Source of the DNA: Streptomyces sp. Tu 3180
GTDB taxonomy: Bacteria > Actinomycetota > Actinomycetes > Streptomycetales > Streptomycetaceae
DNA length: 64,000 nucleotides
Direction of reading: 5' to 3'
Assembly (NCBI RefSeq): GCF_009852415.1
Contig: NZ_WOXS01000002.1
Span: 2,254,501-2,318,500, forward strand
This document shows positions 1-7,666 of this stretch, one piece after another; positions within the stretch are counted from its first letter, which is position 1; each line of letters begins with the position of its first letter. Made by a program: the position numbers and the translations under genes. Under the pieces are notes generated by a model. That model made no database searches, was not told the DNA's origin, and saw only the letters and a list, made by a program, of their open reading frames with translations.

Positions 1-419
1 AGAACCCGCAGCTGTACCCCGGCATCGAGCGGCAGGCCCTCAAGGTCCTGGGCAACCAGGGCTGGCTCGACCGCCGGCACGTGAAGCACCGGCTGATCGT
101 GCAGAGCTTCAGCGCGGACAGCGTGCGGACCGTCCATGAGCTGAAGCCCGCGGTGAAGACCGGCTTCCTCGGGACGCCGCCCGCGGCGGACCTGCCCGCG
201 TACGCGGCCTTCACCGACCAGATCAACCCCTCGCACGCCTCCCTCTCCGCCGGGTACGTCGCCGCCGTGCACGCCCTCGACGGTGCGCACGGCAAGCCGC
301 TGGAGGTCTTCACCTGGACCGTGAACGACGCGGCGGCCGCCCGGCGGGTCGCCGGGTTCGGGGTCGACGGGATCATCACCGACACGCCCGACGTGGTGCG
401 GGACGCGGTGCGCGACTGA
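1..419 (+). CDS. Glycerophosphodiester phosphodiesterase, C-terminal part
   Basis: The open frame runs in from the left edge, so the N-terminus and catalytic core are outside the window. The visible 138 residues match the last part of a GDPD TIM barrel: NPQLYPGIE near the edge, LIVQSFSADSV, a TWTVND segment, and the closing GVDGIITDTPDVV, which is the usual end of the family. The enzyme hydrolyses glycerophosphodiesters to glycerol 3-phosphate and an alcohol; Streptomyces members are often secreted, but the signal region cannot be seen here. The GTG at 81 is an internal codon, not the start. The next gene follows about 50 bases later with its own promoter. Confidence 0.85.
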   Translation, partial: NPQLYPGIERQALKVLGNQGWLDRRHVKHRLIVQSFSADSVRTVHELKPAVKTGFLGTPPAADLPAYAAFTDQINPSHASLSAGYVAAVHALDGAHGKPLEVFTWTVNDAAAARRVAGFGVDGIITDTPDVVRDAVRD

Positions 420-440
420 GGCGCCCGCCCCGCCCCCGCG

Positions 441-463
441 TTGTCGGTGGCGGGCCGTACGGT
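441..463 (+). promoter_or_regulatory. PafBC-type (RecA-independent) damage promoter of ogt
   Basis: TTGTCGGTG (441-449), eight bases, then TACGGT (458-463). This is an exact fit to the TTGTCRGTG-N8-TAnnnT motif described for RecA-independent, PafBC-dependent DNA-damage genes in mycobacteria. The -10 box ends 7 nt before the ATG at 471, so the mRNA is probably leaderless. The fit and spacing are seen directly; regulation by PafBC is inferred. Confidence 0.7.
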
Positions 464-470
464 GGGGCGC

Positions 471-1025
471 ATGGACAGCCATGGGCGGTACGAGCAGCGG
501 GTCGTGTGGGCCGTCGTCGGCACCGGCATCGGCCCGCTGCTGCTGGCCGCGACCCGTGCGGGCCTGGTCAGCGTCGTGTTCCACGCCACGGACGCGGTGC
601 GCGACAGCGCGCTGGAGCGGCTGGCGTCCCGGCTCGGCACCGAGCCCGTCGAGGAGCCCGGATCCCCTCTGCTGGCCGAGGCGGTACGCCAGGTCGAGGC
701 GTACTTCGCGGGTGAGCGGCAGGCTTTCGACCTGCCGCTGGACTGGTCGCTGGTCTCCGGCTTCCCCCGCGAGGTCCTGCGGGAGCTGGCGCGCGGCGTG
801 CCGTTCGGCACGGTCGTCGGGTACGGCGACCTGGCGGGACGGGTCGGACAGCCGGGCGCCGCCCAGGCCGTGGGCATGGCGATGGGCGCCAACCCGCTGC
901 CGGTGGTCGTGCCCTGTCACCGGGTCGTGGAGAGCGGCGGCGGCATCGGCGGGTTCGGGGGCGGGCTGGAGACCAAACGCCGGCTGCTGGCCCTGGAGGG
1001 CGTGCTGCCCGAGCCGCTGTTCTGA
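471..1025 (+). CDS. ogt: Methylated-DNA-protein-cysteine S-methyltransferase
   Basis: Suicidal DNA repair protein of 184 aa that moves the alkyl group from O6-alkylguanine or O4-alkylthymine to its own cysteine. The active-site motif PCHRVV is near residue 145, in a VVVPCHRVVESGGGIGGFGG context, preceded by the helix-turn-helix segment FPREVLRELARGVPFGTVVGYGDLA. The N-terminal ribonuclease-like domain is present, so length is normal for Ogt. I chose the ATG at 471 rather than the in-frame TTG at 441 because 441-463 is a very good promoter whose -10 box ends 7 nt upstream of that ATG, which points to a leaderless transcript. There is no Ada-type regulatory domain, so control probably lies in the promoter. 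Confidence 0.92.
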   Translation: MDSHGRYEQRVVWAVVGTGIGPLLLAATRAGLVSVVFHATDAVRDSALERLASRLGTEPVEEPGSPLLAEAVRQVEAYFAGERQAFDLPLDWSLVSGFPREVLRELARGVPFGTVVGYGDLAGRVGQPGAAQAVGMAMGANPLPVVVPCHRVVESGGGIGGFGGGLETKRRLLALEGVLPEPLF

Positions 1026-1049
1026 CGGCTCGGGCGGCGGGGCCCCGGG

Positions 1050-1478
1050 TCAGTCGTAGTGGCGCGCTTCGAGGATGTTGCCGTCCGGGTCGCGGAAGTA
1101 GAAGCTTCGCTTGGCCGGGCCGCGCGCCCCGAAGGAGTCGTGCGCGAGGTCCGTCACCGGTACGGACTGCTCCTGGAGGCGGCCGCGGAGGGCGTCGAAG
1201 CCGTCGGCCGGCAGGGACAGGCAGACGTGGTTGACGGGGTGGCCGGAGCTCTCGGCGGCGCCGGGGAGCATCGTCATGCGTTCGGCCTTGGCCAGCGGCA
1301 TGAGGTCGAGGATGGTCTCCTCGTTGACGCGCACCGAGGGGAAGGGTGCCTCGCCGGCGGAGAAGTCGGCGAGCCTGACGGGCTCGAGGCCCACCGCCCT
1401 CTCGTAGAAGCCGGCGGCGGCGACCGGGTCGCGCACCCAGAGGACGATGTGGTCGAGACGCGTCGTGTGATCCGTCAT
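1050..1478 (-). CDS. VOC (glyoxalase/bleomycin-resistance fold) family protein
   Basis: 142-aa single-chain vicinal-oxygen-chelate protein. It opens with the typical LDHIVLWVRDPVAAAGFYERAVGLEPV and closes with SFYFRDPDGNILEARHYD, where the DPDGN turn and final Glu mark the second metal-binding half; His at residue 9 and the late Glu fit metal ligands. Members may be glyoxalases, dioxygenases, isomerases or antibiotic-binding proteins, and nothing here picks one. The ATG at 1478 has a GGAGG about 8 nt upstream. The gene is convergent with ogt and divergent from psuG, so it is probably a single transcription unit. Confidence 0.85.
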   Translation of the reverse strand: MTDHTTRLDHIVLWVRDPVAAAGFYERAVGLEPVRLADFSAGEAPFPSVRVNEETILDLMPLAKAERMTMLPGAAESSGHPVNHVCLSLPADGFDALRGRLQEQSVPVTDLAHDSFGARGPAKRSFYFRDPDGNILEARHYD

Positions 1479-1578
1479 GGTCCCAGCCTCCGCGATCTCC
1501 GCGACGGCCCGCAAGGGGTTTGGCCCGGCCCGCGGCCCGCCAGGGATGAGGGGAGACCGGGAGACGGGAGGCAGGCAC

Positions 1579-2490
1579 GTGGTGCTCATGGTGTCCGAAG
1601 AGGTGCGCGGGGCGATCGCCGCGGGCCGGCCGGTGGTGGCCCTGGAATCCACGATCATCGCGCACGGACTGCCCCGGCCGCACAACCTCCGGGTGGCGCT
1701 GGAGCTGGAGGCGGCCGTGCGGCGGGAGGGCGCGGTGCCGGCGACGGTCGCCGTGCTGGACGGGCGGCCCCGGGTCGGCCTGGACGAGCGGCAGCTGGAG
1801 CGGATCGCGGGCGGGGACGGCATCCGCAAGCTGGGCCACCGCGACCTGCCGCTCGCGGTGGCCGGCGGGGCGAGCGGGGCGACCACGGTGTCGGGCACCG
1901 CCCTGCTCGCGTCGCTGGCGGGCGTACGGGTGTTCGCGACCGGGGGGCTCGGCGGGGTGCACCGGGAGTGGACGGTGACCCAGGACGAGTCGGCCGACCT
2001 GGGCCTGCTGGCGCGTACGCGGATCACCGTGGTGTGCGCGGGGGTGAAGTCGGTCCTGGACGTACCGGCGACGCTGCAGCGGCTGGAGACCCTGGGCGTC
2101 GCGGTCGCCGGGTACGGCACGGACCGCTTCCCGGGCTTCTACCTCTCCGACTCGGGACATCCCGTGGACTGGCGGCTGGACACCCCGGAGCAGGTGGCGG
2201 ACGTGATGCGGGCGCAGGACGCGCTGGGCGGGCCCGGGTCGGCGCTGGTCGTGGCCAACCCCGTCCCCGAGGACGAGCAGCTGGATCCCGAGCTGCACGC
2301 GCGCGTGCTCGACGAGGCGCTGCGCGCGTGCGAGGCGGAGGGGGTCACCGGCCAGGCGGTCACTCCGTTCCTGCTGGACCACCTGGTCCGCCGCACCGAC
2401 GGCGCCTCCCTCGCCGCCAACCTGGCCGCGGTCCGGGGCAACGTGCGCCTGGCGGCACGCGTCGCGGCGGCGTGGGCCGCCGGGGAGTGA
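1579..2490 (+). CDS. psuG: Pseudouridine-5'-phosphate glycosidase
   Basis: 303-aa enzyme that splits pseudouridine 5'-phosphate into uracil and ribose 5-phosphate, breaking the C-C glycosidic bond. Family landmarks are VALESTIIAHGLPRPHN at the start, the GGASGATTVSGTA segment, ATGGLGGVHR and CAGVKSVLD. GTG at 1579 is preferred because GGGAGG ends 7 nt before it; the nearest ATG, 1588, is only three codons in. The frame is open further upstream but that part is not conserved-looking. The stop overlaps the start of the next gene (GTGA), so it is translationally coupled to a PfkB kinase. That pairing is the known PsuG-PsuK pathway for recycling pseudouridine from RNA turnover. Confidence 0.92.
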   Translation: MVLMVSEEVRGAIAAGRPVVALESTIIAHGLPRPHNLRVALELEAAVRREGAVPATVAVLDGRPRVGLDERQLERIAGGDGIRKLGHRDLPLAVAGGASGATTVSGTALLASLAGVRVFATGGLGGVHREWTVTQDESADLGLLARTRITVVCAGVKSVLDVPATLQRLETLGVAVAGYGTDRFPGFYLSDSGHPVDWRLDTPEQVADVMRAQDALGGPGSALVVANPVPEDEQLDPELHARVLDEALRACEAEGVTGQAVTPFLLDHLVRRTDGASLAANLAAVRGNVRLAARVAAAWAAGE

Positions 2491-3539
2491 CGGGGGCCGT
2501 GCGGGACGGGGCGCTGCTGGTCGTCGGTGACGTGATCACGGACGTGGTCGCCCGGCACCGGGGACCGCTCGCCCCGGGGACGGACACGGCGGCGGCGATC
2601 CGGACGCTGCCCGGCGGCGCGGGCGCCAACGTGGCCTGCTGGGCGGCGCGTCGGGGCGGCGAGGTGCGGCTCCTGGGCCGGGTGGGGTCGGACTCTGCGG
2701 CCTGGCACGAGCGGGAGCTGGCCGCCCGGGGGGTGCGTCCCCTGCTCGTCGTCGACGAGCAGGCGCCGACGGGGACGGTGGTCTGCCTCGTCGACGAGGA
2801 CGCGGCCGGGGAGCGGACCTTCCTCACCGACAGCGGCGCGTCGCTGCGGCTGGAGCCCGGTGACTGGTCGGACGCGTTGCTGGACGGAGTGGCGCGGCTG
2901 CACCTGTCGGGCTACCTCCTGTTCACCGAACCGAGCCGCGCCCTCGTCGCGGTGGCCCTGGAGGCGGCACGCGCGCGCGGGGTGCCGGTGAGTCTGGATC
3001 CGGCGTCGGCCGGGTTCCTCCGGCGGTTGGGCGCCGACCGGTTCCTGGCGCTGATCGGGGGCGTGGACGTCCTGCTGCCCAGCCGTGACGAGGCGTGCCT
3101 GCTCACGGGGGTGTCCGACGCGGCGGAGGCGGCGGCGCGGTTGAGCCGGCACGTCCCGCTGGTGGTGGCCAAGCAGGGGGCGCGGGGCGCCCTGCTCGCG
3201 CGGTCCGGCGAGGTGTGCGCACGCGTCCCCGCCGTGCCGGCGGCTCCCCGGGACACCACGGGCGCCGGCGACGCCTTCACGGGCGCGTTCCTCGCGGCCC
3301 TGCTCGCGGGCGCCGACCCGGAGCAGGCGGCGCGGGAGGGGTGCGGGGCGGGCGCCCGGGCGGTGGAACGGACGGGGGCCGTCCGCCCGCGCTCGGCTGA
3401 CGCACGAGGCGCGGCGGCCGGGGGACGGCCGGTGGGCACGGGCCGGCCGCACCCGGTCCCGGCGGGGAGGGGACGGCCGGAAGGAGACGGGAGGGAATGG
3501 GCCGGGAAGAGGCGGGAAGGGGCGTGCCGGAAGGGGTGA
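2487..3539 (+). CDS. psuK: PfkB-family sugar kinase, probable pseudouridine kinase
   Basis: Ribokinase-fold kinase of 350 aa. It has the N-terminal GGAGANVACWAARRGG substrate/glycine motif (about residues 42-57) and the C-terminal DTTGAGDAFTGAFLAALLAG motif holding the catalytic Asp and anion hole (about residues 256-275). GTG at 2487 overlaps the psuG stop, so the two are coupled, and the expected job is phosphorylation of pseudouridine to feed PsuG. PfkB kinases usually end soon after GAGARAVER; here about 55 further residues rich in Arg, Gly and Pro run through a purine-rich stretch with much weaker coding character, so the tail may be read-through of a lost stop. The substrate is inferred from context. 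Confidence 0.85.
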   Translation: MTGAVRDGALLVVGDVITDVVARHRGPLAPGTDTAAAIRTLPGGAGANVACWAARRGGEVRLLGRVGSDSAAWHERELAARGVRPLLVVDEQAPTGTVVCLVDEDAAGERTFLTDSGASLRLEPGDWSDALLDGVARLHLSGYLLFTEPSRALVAVALEAARARGVPVSLDPASAGFLRRLGADRFLALIGGVDVLLPSRDEACLLTGVSDAAEAAARLSRHVPLVVAKQGARGALLARSGEVCARVPAVPAAPRDTTGAGDAFTGAFLAALLAGADPEQAAREGCGAGARAVERTGAVRPRSADARGAAAGGRPVGTGRPHPVPAGRGRPEGDGREWAGKRREGACRKG

Positions 3540-3680
3540 ACTCCGTTCGCCCACAGCCGGGAACCAAGCGGAATGACCCGTTTCCACAGGTCCGCACGCG
3601 GTTCGCGCGGGCCTGGCAGACTGGCGCACCGAGCCGCGGGGAACGGGACCGGCGCGGGGGAACCACGCGAGGAGAACCAG

Positions 3681-4808
3681 ATGTCCATGGCAGGAAACCT
3701 GCGGAAGGTCACCGGTCTCGGCAGGGTCGGCGGCCTGCGCGGGATGGCCCGGTTCGCCCGGCGGCGCCCCCGCGTGGATCTGAGTCACCCGGCCCGGTCC
3801 CCGCTGGGCTCCTCGGTGGTCAACTGCGTGACGTACCGGGACGGTCGCCGCACGTCCGCGCGCGGGGACCTGGTGGACGCCGTGAAGCGGGTGCGCGAGA
3901 GCGGCGACGGTTTCCTCTGGCTGGGCCTGCACGAGCCGACAAACCAGGAGTTCGCGGGCATCGCCGAGCTGTTCGACCTGCATCCGCTGGCGGTCGAGGA
4001 CGCGGTCGAGGCCCACCAGCGCCCCAAGCTGGAGCGGTACGGCGAGACCTTGTTCGCGGTGCTCAAGACGGTCTGCTACGTCGAGCACGACGAACTCACC
4101 GCCACCAGCGAGGTGGTGGACACCGGCGAGATCATGGTGTTCGTCGGGGAGGACTTCGTGATCACCGTCCGGCACGGGCGGCACGGGTCGCTGGGACCGC
4201 TGCGCGAGGAGCTGGAGTCCGACCCCGAACAGCTCGTCAAGGGGCCGTCCACGGTGCTGCACGCGATCGCGGACCACGTGGTCGACGACTACCTGACCGT
4301 CATCGACTCGGTGCAGGAGGACATGGACCAGGTCGAGACGGACGTGTTCGCGGAGCACGGCGCGCGGGTCGATCCGGGCCGCATCTACCAGCTCAAGCGC
4401 GAACTCCTCGAACTGAAGCGGGCCGTGGTGCCGCTCGGCCGGCCCCTGGAGGAGCTCGCCACGCGGCCGATCCGGGTGGTCGCCCCGGAGATACAGGCGT
4501 ACTTCCGCGACGTCTCCGACCACCTGCAGCGGGCGAAGGAGCAGATCGCGGCCTTCGACGAACTGCTCAACTCCATCCTCCAGGCGCATCTCGCCCAGGT
4601 GACCGTCGCGCAGAACGAGGACATGCGCAAGATCACCGCGTGGGCGGCGATCGTCGCGGTGCCGACGATGGTCTGCGGGATGTACGGCATGAACTTCGAC
4701 CACATGCCGGAGCTGCACTGGCGGTACGGGTACGGCATGGTGATCGGCGTGATATCCGTGGCGTGTCTGCTGCTGCACCGGGCGTTCCGGCGCAGCGGCT
4801 GGCTCTGA
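3681..4808 (+). CDS. corA: CorA-family magnesium/cobalt transporter
   Basis: 375-aa divalent cation channel. The C-terminus has two membrane helices joined by the signature GMN motif in MVCGMYGMNFDHMPE, followed by a second helix (YGMVIGVISVACLLL). The long N-terminal part is the cytoplasmic funnel with a charged helix region (DQVETDVFAEHG to RELLELKRAVVPL). Length agrees with the family. ATG 3681 follows GAGGAG at a proper distance; an earlier in-frame start at 3573 adds unconserved residues. It moves Mg2+ (or Co2+/Ni2+) across the plasma membrane. It stands alone between psuK and a convergent CBS-domain gene. Confidence 0.93.
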   Translation: MSMAGNLRKVTGLGRVGGLRGMARFARRRPRVDLSHPARSPLGSSVVNCVTYRDGRRTSARGDLVDAVKRVRESGDGFLWLGLHEPTNQEFAGIAELFDLHPLAVEDAVEAHQRPKLERYGETLFAVLKTVCYVEHDELTATSEVVDTGEIMVFVGEDFVITVRHGRHGSLGPLREELESDPEQLVKGPSTVLHAIADHVVDDYLTVIDSVQEDMDQVETDVFAEHGARVDPGRIYQLKRELLELKRAVVPLGRPLEELATRPIRVVAPEIQAYFRDVSDHLQRAKEQIAAFDELLNSILQAHLAQVTVAQNEDMRKITAWAAIVAVPTMVCGMYGMNFDHMPELHWRYGYGMVIGVISVACLLLHRAFRRSGWL

Positions 4809-4845
4809 CCCCCGCCCCCGTGCCCGCCGGTGCGGCGGACCGCGG

Positions 4846-5274
4846 TCAGCCCTCGGTGGTCCTGGCGTAGACGCTCCCGGCCCAGGTGGCGATCTGGTCC
4901 TGCGACAGGTGCCGGGCGAGGTCGGCCTCGCTGATCATGCCGACGAGGCGCTTGTCCTCGATGACGGGGAGCCGGCGGATCCGGTGCGTCTGCATCTCCC
5001 GGAGGACCTCGCCGACGTCGGCGTCCGCCTCGATCCAGCGCGGTGTCCCCTTGGCCATGTCACCGGCGGTGACCCGGGCGGGATCATGTCCCACGGCGAC
5101 GCAGCCGACGACGATGTCCCGGTCGGTGAGAATGCCGCACAGCCGCTCGTTCTCGTCGCTGATGGGCAGGGCGCCGACGTTCAGCTCGCGCATCAGCTGG
5201 GCGGCGCGGTCGAGGGTTTCGTGGGCGGGGATCCACTGGGCGCCGCGGTGCATGATGTCTCCGGCGGTGGTCAT
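4846..5274 (-). CDS. CBS-domain protein
   Basis: 142 aa made of two CBS repeats forming one Bateman module: residues about 5-65 (AGDIMHRGAQWIPAHETLD ... GILTDRDIVVG) and 70-130 (AGDMAKGTPRWIEADADVGE ... LVGMISEADLARHL). Such stand-alone modules bind adenosyl ligands and act as energy or redox sensors; no effector domain is attached, so the target is unknown. ATG 5274 is preceded by GGGAGG. Streptomyces carries many such genes, often in stress-responsive or dormancy-like sets, but no partner is obvious here. Confidence 0.88.
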   Translation of the reverse strand: MTTAGDIMHRGAQWIPAHETLDRAAQLMRELNVGALPISDENERLCGILTDRDIVVGCVAVGHDPARVTAGDMAKGTPRWIEADADVGEVLREMQTHRIRRLPVIEDKRLVGMISEADLARHLSQDQIATWAGSVYARTTEG

Positions 5275-5456
5275 GGGGTGCCTCCCGGTGCCGGACGGCC
5301 GGCGCGGCGCGGGGCGCACCGCGAGTCCCGGCGCCCCTCATTCTCACCGCCCCGCCCGCCGCCGGCACCCGGAGGGGACCGCCGGGGCCGGGCGTCCGGC
5401 CGGCGGGCCGCCCGTCCCGTCGGGAGCCCCTCCCCCGTGCCCGGGTCCCGGCGGTC

Positions 5457-6098
5457 TCAGCCGCGCCATGCCGGATGCCGGGGGTCGTCGGCCCGTACCA
5501 GCACGTCCGCCGTTGCGGCCGGATCCGTCTCCCGCTCGTAGCGTTCGAAGGCGGGGAGGGTCCAGTGCTCGGCCTCGGGGGTGCGGCGGCGCAGGGCGCC
5601 CGGGGAGAGGAGGACGTGGACGGTCAGGTCGAAGGGGAACCAGTGGCGCAGGAGGAGCGGACCGTGCATCACCAGCACGCCGCCGGGCGGGAGCCGGACG
5701 TAGGGGCTGCGGGTGGCGCGGTCGGTGACGGGGTCCCACAGATCGGGCAGGACCCGTCCGCTCCCGCCGGGTTCGAGGGGACCGAACACCTCGCGCCACA
5801 GGGCGCCGGTGTCGTACCAGCCGCCGTAGTAGGACTCCACGTCCCGGTGGCCGTACTCGAGGCGGACGGAGGCGGGGCGCAGAAAGCCCCCGGCGCCCAC
5901 GACCAGGGAGGGACGGCCGCGTATCCGCAGCGCCCCGGCGATCCGCTCGGCGAGGTCTCCCGGGCGGGCGGCGGGGGCGCCGTCGACGGCGAGCCGCGGC
6001 CAGGGACCGCCGTCGGCCGTCTTCAGCTCCAGCAGGCGCTCGGCGAGGAGGTCGCCGAGCCGGTCCCAGGTGATCGCTTCCAGTCGCACACGGCCCAT
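5457..6098 (-). CDS. Uridine kinase-like protein lacking a normal P-loop
   Basis: 213 aa resembling Streptomyces proteins annotated as uridine kinase: ITWDRLGDLLAERLLEL, then a strand and turn where the P-loop should be (LAVDGAPAARPGDLAERI), then FLRPASVRLEYGHRDVESYY and WFPFDLTVHVLLSPGALRRRTP near the end. The position of GxxxxGKT is occupied by GAPAARPGD, so the Lys and Ser/Thr that bind phosphate are missing. The overall order of elements still looks like a P-loop nucleoside kinase. It may therefore be a pseudokinase or use another phosphate-binding mode. I see no good ribosome binding site at ATG 6098, so the start is the weakest part of the call. Confidence 0.7.
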   Translation of the reverse strand: MGRVRLEAITWDRLGDLLAERLLELKTADGGPWPRLAVDGAPAARPGDLAERIAGALRIRGRPSLVVGAGGFLRPASVRLEYGHRDVESYYGGWYDTGALWREVFGPLEPGGSGRVLPDLWDPVTDRATRSPYVRLPPGGVLVMHGPLLLRHWFPFDLTVHVLLSPGALRRRTPEAEHWTLPAFERYERETDPAATADVLVRADDPRHPAWRG

Positions 6099-6197
6099 GA
6101 TGCGTCAACGGCCGCGCGGGCCGCACGGACGTGCGCCGGGCGGAGCACGCGGTGCCCGGCACGTGGCCCCCGCCCCGTCGGGGGGAAGGAAGGACGT

Positions 6198-6896
6198 ATG
6201 GCATCCCGCACAACTTCCCTCTGGGGCTTCGGACTTGTCGTCCACCAGCCGCTCAGGAGGCGCCACTGCGCCGGCTGCCGCCGTGGTCCCCTCCCCCTGC
6301 TCGTGCTGGAGAACGGCGCGCCGCGCTGTCTCGACTGCGCCGACCTGGGCCATCTCGTCCTCGTGCCGCGCGGCGACACGGCGCTCACCCGCAGGGCGCG
6401 GGAGGAGAGCACGCTGTCCGCGGTGGTCGTGCGGTTCGACCGGCGCAGGGGCCGGTACGAGCGGCAGGGCGTCCTGGTGGAGGAGGCGGCGCTGGCCCGG
6501 GCCGAGCGGCGCTGTCTCGCGGACGCCGAGGCACGCCGACGGCGCCGGGCACGGGACGCACGGCGGCGGGCGGCCGAGGACGCGCGGTTGACGGAGGCCT
6601 TCGCGGCGGAGATACGGAGGCTGTTCCCCGGGTGTCCCGCCGAGCGGGCCCGGGACGTGGCCGCGCACACCTCGGTCCGGGGCAGCGGGCGGGTGGGCCG
6701 GAGCGCGGCGGGCCGGGCGTTGTCCGAGGGAGCGGTGATCTCGGCGGTCGCGGCGTCCGTACGGCATCTGGACACGCCGTACAACCGTCTGCTGATGAGC
6801 GGGGTGCCCCGGCACGAGGCGCGGCGGCGGATCGCCCCGGCCGTGGAGACGGTGCTGGCGGGGTGGTCGGGGGCCGGGCAGGACTCCGCCGGGTGA
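6198..6896 (+). CDS. DUF2293-domain protein
   Basis: 232-aa protein. The N-terminal third has a small zinc-ribbon-like motif, CAGCRRGPLPLLVLENGAP then CLDCADLGH (CxxC...CxxC, about residues 24-52). A very basic, Arg-rich helix (about 110-135) follows. The C-terminal DUF2293 region starts about residue 145 (RRLFPGCPAERARDVAAH) and includes the RHLDTPYNRLLMSGVPRHEAR segment. DUF2293 has no assigned function. ATG 6198 sits behind GGAAGGAAGG. It is divergent from the kinase-like gene. The zinc ribbon and basic helix suggest nucleic-acid contact; that is inference only. Confidence 0.8.
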   Translation: MASRTTSLWGFGLVVHQPLRRRHCAGCRRGPLPLLVLENGAPRCLDCADLGHLVLVPRGDTALTRRAREESTLSAVVVRFDRRRGRYERQGVLVEEAALARAERRCLADAEARRRRRARDARRRAAEDARLTEAFAAEIRRLFPGCPAERARDVAAHTSVRGSGRVGRSAAGRALSEGAVISAVAASVRHLDTPYNRLLMSGVPRHEARRRIAPAVETVLAGWSGAGQDSAG

Positions 6897-7041
6897 CGGC
6901 ACGCGCCGCCGCCCGTGGACGCTCGCGCATGCCGCCGCGCTCCCCGGCCATGGCCGGCCGCACCCCCTTCGCCTTCACTGGGGGTGACGGCGCAAACGGT
7001 GACGGCCGGGCGTGATCCCGGCCGACGAGGGAATGGACGAC

Positions 7042-7521
7042 ATGACCGACGGGCCGTACTTCGTGCTGACGGTGCTGGGCGTGCTCGGGACCGGGCTGGT
7101 GGCCGGGGTCTTCTGCGGCTTCTCGGCCTTCGTGATGAGGGGGCTCGCGGCCCTGCCGCCCGCGCGGGGCGTGGCCGCGATGCAGGCGGTCAACGTGGCG
7201 GCGGTGCGGCCGGCCTTCATGGTGCTGTTCCTCGGTTCGGCGGTGCTGTGCGCGGTGCTCACCGTGGTGACGTTCGTGCGGTGGCCGCAGGAGGGGGCGG
7301 TCGAGTCGCTGGTGGGCGGCGCGCTGTACCTGATCGGATCCTTCGGGCTCACCGCGGTCGCGAACGTGCCGCGCAACGACGCGCTGGCCGGGCTCGACCC
7401 GGAAGGCGCGGAGGCGTCCGCGTACTGGCCGGCCTATGTGCGCGAGTGGACGAGGTGGAACCACCTCCGCACCCTCGCCTCGGCCGGGGCGTCGGTGGCG
7501 TACCTCCTGGCGCTCACCTGA
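7042..7521 (+). CDS. Small membrane protein of the DUF1772/anthrone-oxygenase-like family
   Basis: 159 aa with four predicted membrane helices: about 5-28 (YFVLTVLGVLGTGLVAGVF), 55-80, 88-108 and the end (TLASAGASVAYLLAL). The pattern GFSAFVMRGLAALP early, NVPRNDALAGLDP in the middle and W..YVREWTRWNHLRT late is that of DUF1772, whose fungal relatives include anthrone oxygenases. The conserved Asn, Arg and His-containing WNHLRT segment is present. Substrate is unknown. ATG 7042 is chosen because GAGGGA lies 9 nt before it; ATG 7033 would leave no room for a ribosome binding site. Confidence 0.8.
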   Translation: MTDGPYFVLTVLGVLGTGLVAGVFCGFSAFVMRGLAALPPARGVAAMQAVNVAAVRPAFMVLFLGSAVLCAVLTVVTFVRWPQEGAVESLVGGALYLIGSFGLTAVANVPRNDALAGLDPEGAEASAYWPAYVREWTRWNHLRTLASAGASVAYLLALT

Positions 7522-7666
7522 CGGACTCCCGTACCGGCCCTCGGGAAAGCGCTGTCCGGCATCCTGCGGGCCCGCGCGAGCGGACGTATCGTGACCGGAG
7601 GACGGCCGAAGGGGTGCCGCCCGACGACGCACGGCCCCGTCACCCGCGCACGCAAGGAAGACGGCC

